In this document: piece by piece, positions 46,604-53,034 of the stretch | Layout of the letters: each line of letters opens with the position of its first letter | Numbering within the stretch: position 1 is the stretch's first letter | Assembly (NCBI GenBank): GCA_028279345.1 | Contig: JANQNY010000083.1 | Coordinates: 1-53,034 of the forward strand | From: Geminicoccaceae bacterium | Lineage (GTDB): Bacteria; Pseudomonadota; Alphaproteobacteria; Geminicoccales; Geminicoccaceae | Length of the DNA stretch: 53,034 nt | Reading direction: 5' to 3' | Position numbers and translations under genes: made by a program | The notes under the pieces: generated by a model | Databases searched by the model: none | The model's input: the letters and a program-made list of their open reading frames with translations, nothing else | What the model was told of the DNA's origin: nothing

Positions 46604-48410
46604 GCTCTCCTTCGCCGTCGCGGCGCTGCTCGCAGCGACGGCGGTCGTTCATGCGGAACCGCCGGCCGAGCCGCTGGTCGTTTCCGATATCGCAGAACCG
46701 GGTCAGGTCGGTGGCGAGATCAGGACGCTGATCGGTCGTGGCAAGGATGCCAAGCTGTTCGTCGTCTACGGCTATGCCCGGTTGGTCGGCTACGACCGTG
46801 ACCTGGAGCTGGCCCCGGACATCTTGAAGCAGGTCGAGGTCGAGGAAGGCCGCGCGTTCACGTTCACGTTGCGCCGCGGCCATAAGTGGTCCGACGGCGA
46901 GCCGTTCACGGCCGAGGACTTCCGCTTCTTCTGGGAAGACGTGGCGCAACACGAGATGCTGCGGCCCACCGGCCCGCCCATCATTATGTCCGTCGATGGC
47001 GAGCTGCCCACCTTCGAGGTGCTCGACGAGCGCACCGTTCGCTACACATGGTCGAAGCCGAACCCGTTCTTCTTGCCGGCCTTGGCCTCTGCGGCGCCGC
47101 TCGAGATCGCGCTGCCGGCGCATTACCTCAAGCAGTTCCACGAGGACTATGTGGAAGCAGACGAGCTGGCGGCGGCGGTCGCCGCCAACGGCGCGCGGGA
47201 CTGGGCGCAGCTCTTCGGGCGGCACAGTCGCGAATACAAGGCCACCGATCCGAACCTACCTACGCTCCAGCCTTGGCGGCTCATGACCGCGCCGCCGAGC
47301 GAGCGCATCGTCACGGAGCGCAATCCGCACTTTCACCGGGTGGACGTCAACGGGATCCAGCTCCCCTATGTCGACCGGTTCATTTACCAGGTCGTCCAGT
47401 CGACGTTGATCCCGGTGAAGGTCGGCGGTGGAGAGACCGATCTGCAGGCTCGCGGCCTCAACTTCGCCGATGTGCCCTTCTTGAAGCAGAGCGAAGAGCG
47501 CTCTGGCATGCGCACGCTCCTGTGGAAAACCGCGACGGCTGCGCACTTGGCGCTCTATCCGAACCTCAACGCCGCCGACCCGGTGTGGCGCGAGGTGTTC
47601 CGTGACGAGCGCGTGCGGCGGGCACTTTCCTTAGGCATCGACCGGACGGCCATCTCGAGCTTTCTCTATTTCGGTATCGCCGAGCCCGCCAACAACTCGG
47701 TGCTGCCGGAGAGTCCCTTGTGGGATGAGGCGATTGGCAAGGCGTACACGGCATATGACGTCGCCGCCGCCAACGCACTCCTCGACGAGGCCGGATTGGA
47801 TGAGCGCGGTCCCGACGGCGTGCGACGCTTGCCCGATGGGCGACCGTTCCAACTCGTGGTCGAGACGTCCGGTGAGGATGCCGAGCACAGCGACGTGTTG
47901 GGCCTGGTGGCGAGCCAATGGGAGGAGCTGGGCGTCAAGCTCCTGACCAAGCCGTCACAGCGCGAGGTTCTGCGGAACCGTATCTTCGCCGGCGAAACGT
48001 TGATGACCATCGCTGCCGGTATCGAGAATGGCCTGCCGACCGCCGACATGAGCCCCCAAGCCTACGCTCCGACGTCCCAGATCCAGTATCAGTGGCCGAT
48101 GTGGGGCCAGTACTACGAGACCAGCGGCGAGGCCGGTGAGGCACCCGACCTGCCCGGCGCCGAGCGCCTGTTCGAGCTGTTCGAGGAATGGCGGGTCGCC
48201 GGCGAGATGGCGGATCGGCGGCGCATCTGGGAGGAGATGCTCCAGATCTGGACCGACAGCGTCTACACCATTGGGATCGTCTCGGGCGTGCAGCAACCGG
48301 TAGCCGTCAAGGCCGACCTGGTGAATGTGCCGGAGAAGGGCATCTACAATTGGGATCCGGGCGCCCATTTCGGCATCTATCACCCGGACACCTTCTGGGT
48401 GCGCGACTGA
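46590..48410 (+). CDS. Long peptide-type ABC substrate-binding protein
   Basis: A 606-residue secreted SBP_bac_5-family binding protein. TTG 46590 with GGGAGG six bases upstream gives a clean signal peptide (MQLRKLSFAVAALLAATAVVHA). The mature protein opens GGEIRTLIGRGKDAKLFVVY, then GHKWSDGEPFTAEDFRFFWE and YVDRFIYQVVQSTLIPVKVG, and ends WDPGAHFGIYHPDTFW. This long subgroup with VYGYARLVGYDRDLELAPDI is usually found with OppBC permeases having extended periplasmic loops, just as seen at 15.6-17.8 kb. It overlaps the OppDF stop by 14 bases. The ligand is unknown and may be a peptide, glycopeptide or sugar. Confidence 0.9.
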
Positions 48411-48420
48411 GCGTCAGGCG

Positions 48421-49092
48421 ATGGAGTGGCAGCGGCAGCTCGACAATTACTGCGAGCGCACCTCGCCCGCGTTCTGGGCGGAGCCAGTCAACGCACTCAC
48501 CAATCTGGCGTTCATTCTTGCAGCGCTGGTGGCACTTGTAGCGCTGTACCGGGAAGACCGTCGTGACGCCGCGGCGATCTGGTTGATCCTGCTGGTGGTT
48601 TCGATCGGCATCGGCTCGTTCCTCTTCCACACGGTGGCCACGGTTTGGGCGGCGCTCACGGATGTCCTACCGATCACCTTGTTCATCGTGAGCTTCTTGG
48701 CGCTGGCCGTGCGGCGCTTTTTCGCCGCGCCCTGGTGGATCGCGCTCCTCGTGGCGGCAGCGTTTCTCCCGGCTGCCGAGGCCGCGTCGGCGGGGATCGG
48801 CGATCTCGTCGGCGACGGCCTCAACGGGTCAGAATCCTATTTGCCGGCACTCACAGCGCTGGTCGTGACGGGCGCGCTTCTGGCGCGCCGTGGCCATCCG
48901 GCAGGGCCTCCTCTGCTCGGCGGTGCCGGCCTCTTTGCCTTGTCGCTGGTCTTCCGCACCGTCGATGCGCCACTCTGCGCCGCGCTGCCGTTGGGGACGC
49001 ATTTCGTGTGGCACGTCTTGAACGGCGTGCTGCTGGGCTGGCTGGTTCTGACGATGATCCGCTACGGGAAGCCCGCGCTCAAACCCGCTTGA
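48421..49092 (+). CDS. Ceramidase-family (CREST) membrane hydrolase
   Basis: A 223-residue protein with about seven TM helices in the alkaline-ceramidase fold. All catalytic-zinc residues of the CREST pattern are visible: S66 and H70 (SFLFH), D81 (ALTDVLP), and H194/H198 (HFVWHVLNG). The N-terminal LDNYCERTSPAFWAEPVNAL retains D8, E12 and E21 of the calcium-site region, with the Asn of eukaryotic enzymes replaced. Alkaline ceramidases cut the amide of ceramides; bacterial members are poorly characterised. It starts ten bases after the binding-protein stop and ends the operon, convergent with a methyltransferase gene. Confidence 0.85.
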   Translation: MEWQRQLDNYCERTSPAFWAEPVNALTNLAFILAALVALVALYREDRRDAAAIWLILLVVSIGIGSFLFHTVATVWAALTDVLPITLFIVSFLALAVRRFFAAPWWIALLVAAAFLPAAEAASAGIGDLVGDGLNGSESYLPALTALVVTGALLARRGHPAGPPLLGGAGLFALSLVFRTVDAPLCAALPLGTHFVWHVLNGVLLGWLVLTMIRYGKPALKPA

Positions 49093-49915
49093 GCCAAAGG
49101 CTGCACTCGAAGGCGCCCGGCTGTCGCGGCAGGCTCCGCGCCACGGGCCCGAGAAGGTCCGCCGCGTGGGCACGGACGAAGTGGCTCGCAAAGACCAGCT
49201 CGAACCCGCCCAACAGCAGGCCCGCGACCGCCTGTTGCTCGTTGTAGCCGCGCCAACTCCAGCTAGCGGGGTAGGGGTCGGGCAGGAAGATGTCGTGTAC
49301 GTGCACGAGGACTCCGCGCGGGAGGCGCGGGAGCCACTCGGTGAAGAGACAGGCGACGTCGCTGCCGGCGACAAGCACATGGCTCGAATCGATAATCAGC
49401 ATGTCGCCGTCGCCGAGCTCGGCGGCGAGCCCGGGGTCGGCAGCTTGGAGCCGCTCCTTGCGCCAAAGGACGTCGAGGTTGCGAAGCGATGCTCGAGGCT
49501 GCGGGTCGATTGCCAAGAGCCGGGTGAGAAGGGCACCGTCGGCGACGGCTCGGGCTGCTACGCGGGTCGAGTGCCCCGAGCCGATCTCCGTGATGCGCGA
49601 AGGTGCGGTGGTGCGGATGAGTGCGTAGAGCACCGCTGCATCGATTCCGGGGAACCAGTCCTGCTCGAAGCGCGGTGCGGGTGGCGGTCCGCCGAACCGT
49701 GCGTAGGCGGCTTCAAACGTCTCGACCTGCGCAAGCAGCTCGGCGAAGCGCGGTCGCGCGCGCTCGAACAGAGCGCTCAGCGCCGGCGCGCCTTGGTCGG
49801 GCGACGCTGGTTGGCGGTGGGGGATGAAGGTCCCGCGCGGCGCCGGGCCACGCCTATGGCTGCGCTGCAGGACCTTGGAGAGCGCGCGGCGCCGAGCGCG
49901 CGCTAGGTTGCTCAA
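49079..49915 (-). CDS. Class I SAM methyltransferase (Methyltransf_24-like)
   Basis: A 278-residue protein. The basic, Arg-rich N-terminus (about 1-30) is followed by a methyltransferase fold with WFPGIDAAVLYALIRTTAPS, motif I RITEIGSGHSTRVAARAVAD (about 107-126), LLAIDPQPRASLRNLDVLWR, and GDGDMLIIDSSHVLVAGSDV then LVHVHDIFLPDPYP. The ADGDMLIIDSSH-type block and the metal-like DSSH/HVHD residues resemble the macrocin-O-methyltransferase-like group. TTG 49915 overlaps the stop of the MBL-fold gene (TTGA). Convergent with the ceramidase gene (14-base overlap of ends). Substrate unknown. Confidence 0.85.
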   Translation of the reverse strand: MSNLARARRRALSKVLQRSHRRGPAPRGTFIPHRQPASPDQGAPALSALFERARPRFAELLAQVETFEAAYARFGGPPPAPRFEQDWFPGIDAAVLYALIRTTAPSRITEIGSGHSTRVAARAVADGALLTRLLAIDPQPRASLRNLDVLWRKERLQAADPGLAAELGDGDMLIIDSSHVLVAGSDVACLFTEWLPRLPRGVLVHVHDIFLPDPYPASWSWRGYNEQQAVAGLLLGGFELVFASHFVRAHAADLLGPVARSLPRQPGAFECSLWLKRV

Positions 49916-50751
49916 GGCTCGAGCACCATGCCCTCGACCGCGACCAAGGAGCCGGGGAGCGCGGCCCCGAGGGCTGCCTCGACCTGCGCGAGCCGTTCGT
50001 CGTCGCTCTCGGGGTCATGGTGGAAGGCCGCGAGCCGCTTGGCGCCCGCTTGTCGGCAGAGGCGCACGCCCTCCTGCCACGTCGAATGGCCCCACCCGAG
50101 AAAGCGCTCGAAGGTCGCGTCGTCATAGGTCGAATCGTAGATGACGAGGTCGCAGCCGGCGATGAGCTGCAGGACGGTTTTGTCGGGCTTGCCCGGCGTA
50201 TGCTCGGTATCCGTCACCAGGGCGAAGGACCGGCCCGCGAAGTCGACACGATAGGCCGTAGCGCCACCGGGATGGCGGAGAGGTGCGGTCGTGATGTCGA
50301 CGCCTCCCGCCGGGCTCAGCCGTTCACCGGCGCGAAAGTCATGAAAGTCAATCCGAGCGTGCATCACGTCGATGGGCACGGGGAAGAGCGGTTTCGACAT
50401 GAGGCTCTTGAGCGTGCTCTTCAACGTGAGCGCCTGGGCCTGGAGATGACCGGCCCAGATCTGAAAGCGGTTCGTTTCGCAATAGGCGGGGCGAAAGAAC
50501 GGAAAACCGCCCACATGGTCGAGATGCGTGTGCGTGAGGAAGACGTGGGCGTCGCACGGGCCGTTGTCGAGCAGTGTGTTGCCAAGCTCGCGGGCCCCGG
50601 TGCCCAGATCGAAGATCAGCCTGGCAGACCCGCAACCCACTTCGATACAGGCCGTATTGCCACCGTAGCGAACCGTTGAAGGGCCGGGCGTTGGAACCGT
50701 CCCTCGCACTCCCCAGAAGCGTATCCAAAATAGAGCGTCGCTTTCCGCCAT
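49912..50751 (-). CDS. Metallo-beta-lactamase-fold hydrolase (PhnP/COG1235-like)
   Basis: A 279-residue MBL-fold protein. RFWGVRGTVPTPGPSTVRYG and GNTACIEV at the N-terminus are the signature of the COG1235/PhnP-like phosphodiesterase group. The zinc motif is THTHLDH (H74, H76, D78, H79), followed by the late PLRHPGGATAYRV, FALVTDTEHTPG and AAFHHDPESDDERL. The group contains cyclic-phosphate phosphodiesterases and RNase Z relatives; the present substrate is not evident. Seven bases separate it from the upstream methyltransferase. Confidence 0.9.
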   Translation of the reverse strand: MAESDALFWIRFWGVRGTVPTPGPSTVRYGGNTACIEVGCGSARLIFDLGTGARELGNTLLDNGPCDAHVFLTHTHLDHVGGFPFFRPAYCETNRFQIWAGHLQAQALTLKSTLKSLMSKPLFPVPIDVMHARIDFHDFRAGERLSPAGGVDITTAPLRHPGGATAYRVDFAGRSFALVTDTEHTPGKPDKTVLQLIAGCDLVIYDSTYDDATFERFLGWGHSTWQEGVRLCRQAGAKRLAAFHHDPESDDERLAQVEAALGAALPGSLVAVEGMVLEP

Positions 50752-50758
50752 CGACGCC

Positions 50759-51250
50759 TCAGGACGCTCGCCGATAGAGGTGATATCGGCCGCGTCGCAC
50801 GCTGTCGGGGAGCGCCCAAGGGGTGAGCCGCGGATCCTCTAGTGGTTGATCGGAGGCGACGAAGCCGAGCGGTGCGACCAGATGGGGCACGACGCCGGCG
50901 AGCCAGGCGGCAAGCTTGGCGTTCCGCGCCGCGTCGCCCGTTCCGACGTCGCTGTGGAGGAGCGCTGCTGGAGATGGCAGCCGGCTGCGTCCTTGAGGCA
51001 GGGTGTCATAGAAGTCCCCGACGATCAGATGCGCGTCGTCCGGCGTGCAGTCCGGATGCGCCGCCGGCTGTCGTTCGAAGACGAAGATCTCGCGATCGGG
51101 CAGCCGTTCACGCAAATGGTCAAAGGTTCGACCGTTCCCCAGACCCAGCTCGACGACCGGTCCGGCGAGTGCCGTGATGGCAGCGCAGAGCTCGTCAAGA
51201 CAGGCTCGCTGTGCGACCAAGCGCTCGATATTGGTATCGAGGCGGCTCAA
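50759..51250 (-). CDS. Small SAM methyltransferase (Methyltransf_17-like)
   Basis: A 163-residue SAM-binding protein. The opening MSRLDTNIERLVAQRACLDE and motif I AGPVVELGLGNGRTFDHLRE (about 29-48), with FVFERQ after strand 2, match the short S-adenosyl-methionine methyltransferase family (PF12692 type). GDFYDTLP and LLHSDVGTGD complete the core. It ends VRRGRYHLYRRAS. TTG 51250 is preceded by GGAGGAG with about five-base spacing. It is first in a three-gene minus-strand set with the MBL-fold and Methyltransf_24 genes, diverging from the gamma-glutamyltransferase. Biochemical role unknown. Confidence 0.8.
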   Translation of the reverse strand: MSRLDTNIERLVAQRACLDELCAAITALAGPVVELGLGNGRTFDHLRERLPDREIFVFERQPAAHPDCTPDDAHLIVGDFYDTLPQGRSRLPSPAALLHSDVGTGDAARNAKLAAWLAGVVPHLVAPLGFVASDQPLEDPRLTPWALPDSVRRGRYHLYRRAS

Positions 51251-51417
51251 TAAAGCTCCTCCAACCTGTGCCGCGTCAGCTCGAGACAGGCCCTAGCATG
51301 TAATCCTGCTGTTGCCACCGTCGAACAATAGTGATCCACGTCACTGCCGTGCCAGCCTGGTCATCGGGGCCGCTCTTCGCTACGCATTCCGGTCTTCGCC
51401 GAGGTCCGAGCCCCGCT

Positions 51418-53013
51418 ATGCTTCTCTTCGATTCGCGCCAACCCTACCCCTCGCGCCGTTCTCCGGTTGTCGCCCGGAACGTCGTCGCGACATCGCAGCC
51501 CTTGGCAGCCCAAGCGGGTCTAATGGCGCTCGACAAGGGCGGCAATGCCGTTGATGCGGCCCTTGCGGCCGCCATCACCCTGACGGTGGTCGAGCCGACC
51601 GGCAATGGTCTCGGCAGTGACGCCTTTGCCCTCGTGTGGGACGGCGGCCAGCTGCACGGCCTCAATGCTTCCGGGCGTGCGCCTGCCGCCTGGACGCCGG
51701 CGCGCTTCGCCGGTGCTGTGGAGATGCCGACGACGGGCGCGGATAGTGTGACCGTGCCAGGGGCGGTTTCGGCGTGGGTCAAACTCAGCCGACGCTTCGG
51801 CAAGCTTACCTTCGCCGATCTCTTTGGCCCCGCAATCCGCTACGCGCGGGACGGCTTTCATGTGACGCCGATGATCGCCGCGCTGTGGGCCGACACACAC
51901 GCGCGCATGGCGGGCGCGCCTGGCTTTGATGAAGCCTACCTGCCGGATGGGCGCCCGCCGCACGCCGGCGAGCTCTTCCGCCTGCCGGCGCAGGCGCGGA
52001 CGCTCGAAGCCATCGCGGCCTCGCAGGGTGAGGCGTTCTATCGAGGCGACCTCGCCAAGGCGATCGCCGCTTGGGTGGAACGGCATGGTGGTGGCTTGGC
52101 GCTGGGCGACCTGGAGGCGCACGACGCCGAGTGGGTCGAGCCGTTGCGCCTCGGGGCTTTCGGCGCCGTGCTCGCCGAGCTGCCGCCAAACGGTCAGGGT
52201 ATCGCTGCGCAGGTGGCGCTGGGCCTTCTGGAGCACACTGGCCTCGCCGCCGAGGCGCCGGACAGCGTCGGTTCGCTGCACCTCCAGATCGAGGCGATGA
52301 AGCTCGCGATGGCGGATCTCGCGGCGTTCGTGGCGGACCCCGCGCACATGGACGTGGTGCCCGAGGCGCTCTTGGATGCGGACTATCTCCGGCAGCGCGC
52401 CCGCGCGATCGACCCGGACCACGCAGGCGACCCCGGTGCAGGCGCGCCGGCTGGCGGCGGTACCGTCTACCTCGCCGCCGCCGACGCCGCCGGCATGATG
52501 GTGTCCTACATCCAATCGAACTACATGGGCTTCGGCTCGGGGGTCGTCGTTCCAGAGACGGGCATCTCCCTCCAGAACCGCGGTGCGGGCTTCACCTTGG
52601 AGCCGGGTCATCCGAATGAGGTCGGGCCCGGGAAGCGCCCCTTCCATACGATCATCCCCGGCTTTCTGCTCGAGCCCGATGGGCGGCCGGCGATGGCGTT
52701 CGGCGTCATGGGCGGCGCGATGCAGGCGCAGGGTCACGTGCAGATGGTGTTGCGTACGCGGCTCTTTGGCCAGAACGTCCAGGCAGCGAGCGACGCGCCC
52801 CGCTGGCGCATCACCGGCGGCCGGGGCGTTGCCATGGAGCCGGGCCTGCCACCCGACATCTATGCGGGCCTCCGCGCGCGCGGCCACGAGCTGATCATGT
52901 CAAGCCCGGACGACGTTTTCGCCTTCGGGGGTGCGCAACTGATCCGCCGGCTCGAGGACGGCTACGTCGCTGGCTCCGACAGCCGCAAGGACGGCTGCGC
53001 GGTCGGCTTCTGA
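51418..53013 (+). CDS. Gamma-glutamyltransferase family protein (YwrD-like)
   Basis: A 531-residue protein of the gamma-glutamyltranspeptidase superfamily. N-terminal RNVVATSQPLAAQAGLMALD and GGNAVDAALAAAITLTVVEP and the C-terminal GFGSGVVVPETGISLQNRGA and KRPFHTIIPGFLLEPDGRPA are typical. The autocleavage/nucleophile Thr should be T349 in AGGGTVYLAAADAAG; classical GGT has TTH here, so this is the YwrD-like variant. No signal peptide, so probably cytosolic, unlike periplasmic GGT. ATG 51418 begins at the family N-terminus; open frame upstream to 51331 is unlikely to be used. Confidence 0.88.
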   Translation: MLLFDSRQPYPSRRSPVVARNVVATSQPLAAQAGLMALDKGGNAVDAALAAAITLTVVEPTGNGLGSDAFALVWDGGQLHGLNASGRAPAAWTPARFAGAVEMPTTGADSVTVPGAVSAWVKLSRRFGKLTFADLFGPAIRYARDGFHVTPMIAALWADTHARMAGAPGFDEAYLPDGRPPHAGELFRLPAQARTLEAIAASQGEAFYRGDLAKAIAAWVERHGGGLALGDLEAHDAEWVEPLRLGAFGAVLAELPPNGQGIAAQVALGLLEHTGLAAEAPDSVGSLHLQIEAMKLAMADLAAFVADPAHMDVVPEALLDADYLRQRARAIDPDHAGDPGAGAPAGGGTVYLAAADAAGMMVSYIQSNYMGFGSGVVVPETGISLQNRGAGFTLEPGHPNEVGPGKRPFHTIIPGFLLEPDGRPAMAFGVMGGAMQAQGHVQMVLRTRLFGQNVQAASDAPRWRITGGRGVAMEPGLPPDIYAGLRARGHELIMSSPDDVFAFGGAQLIRRLEDGYVAGSDSRKDGCAVGF

Positions 53014-53034
53014 GCGTCGCCAAGTCGTCGGGCG

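Noticed and set aside
51520..52887. A 455-codon open frame on the minus strand opposite the gamma-glutamyltransferase
   Set aside because: Arg/His-rich nonsense product caused by codon bias; the opposite strand is a clear family member.

Overview
The window is a strongly G+C-rich, densely coded bacterial chromosome segment with about 50 protein genes. I see no rRNA, tRNA, insertion sequence or CRISPR array. Several linkages point to an alphaproteobacterium: xerC and priA diverging next to atpHAGDC, the ccoGHIS oxidase-assembly set, a DUF1523 protein, and an MbfA-type rubrerythrin/VIT1 gene with an Irr-like iron operator. I cannot name the genus. GTG and TTG starts are common, and several are fixed by a strong Shine-Dalgarno sequence or by a stop/start overlap. 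No gene-free stretch exceeds 300 bases; the longest is about 250 bases (32.4-32.6 kb).

Layout. 0-6.1 kb (minus): thrS, infC, a large Xaa-Pro aminopeptidase, a FecR-domain protein and a CHASE2 protein cut by the window edge. 6.2-8.4 kb (minus): two uncharacterised genes. 8.4-12 kb (plus): a BMP-type (nucleoside-like) ABC importer, one ATPase and two permeases, without its binding protein. 12-14.2 kb (plus): hicAB, a SAM methyltransferase and an AhpD-like protein. 14.2-17.8 kb (minus): an OppB/OppC permease pair followed by a DUF1311-like protein and an SMP-30-type hydrolase. 17.8-25.1 kb (minus): the F1 ATP synthase operon preceded by priA, with xerC and a small rubredoxin diverging from it. 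26.5-32.4 kb (minus): ccoGHIS followed by a TolC-family outer-membrane protein. 32.6-35 kb: small genes, a VOC protein and mbfA. 35-38.6 kb (minus): lutABC plus an M48 lipoprotein. 38.8-49.1 kb (plus): nine closely spaced or overlapping genes, comprising four glycosyltransferases, a histidine phosphatase, a NodB-like deacetylase, a fused OppDF ATPase, a long peptide-type binding protein and a ceramidase-fold membrane hydrolase. 49.1-51.3 kb (minus): methyltransferase, metallo-beta-lactamase-fold hydrolase, methyltransferase. 51.4-53 kb (plus): a YwrD-like gamma-glutamyltransferase.

How the genes fit together. Much of the window is housekeeping: translation, ATP synthesis, replication restart, chromosome-dimer resolution, oxidase maturation and lactate oxidation. 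The accessory part worth attention is the nine-gene operon at 38.8-49.1 kb. It joins a glycan-building and trimming set to half of an ABC importer. The matching permease half appears to lie about 27 kb away on the other strand (15.6-17.8 kb). Its last gene keeps the complete zinc-site pattern of alkaline ceramidases. Together these suggest an envelope glycoconjugate or glycolipid pathway that I cannot match to a described system.
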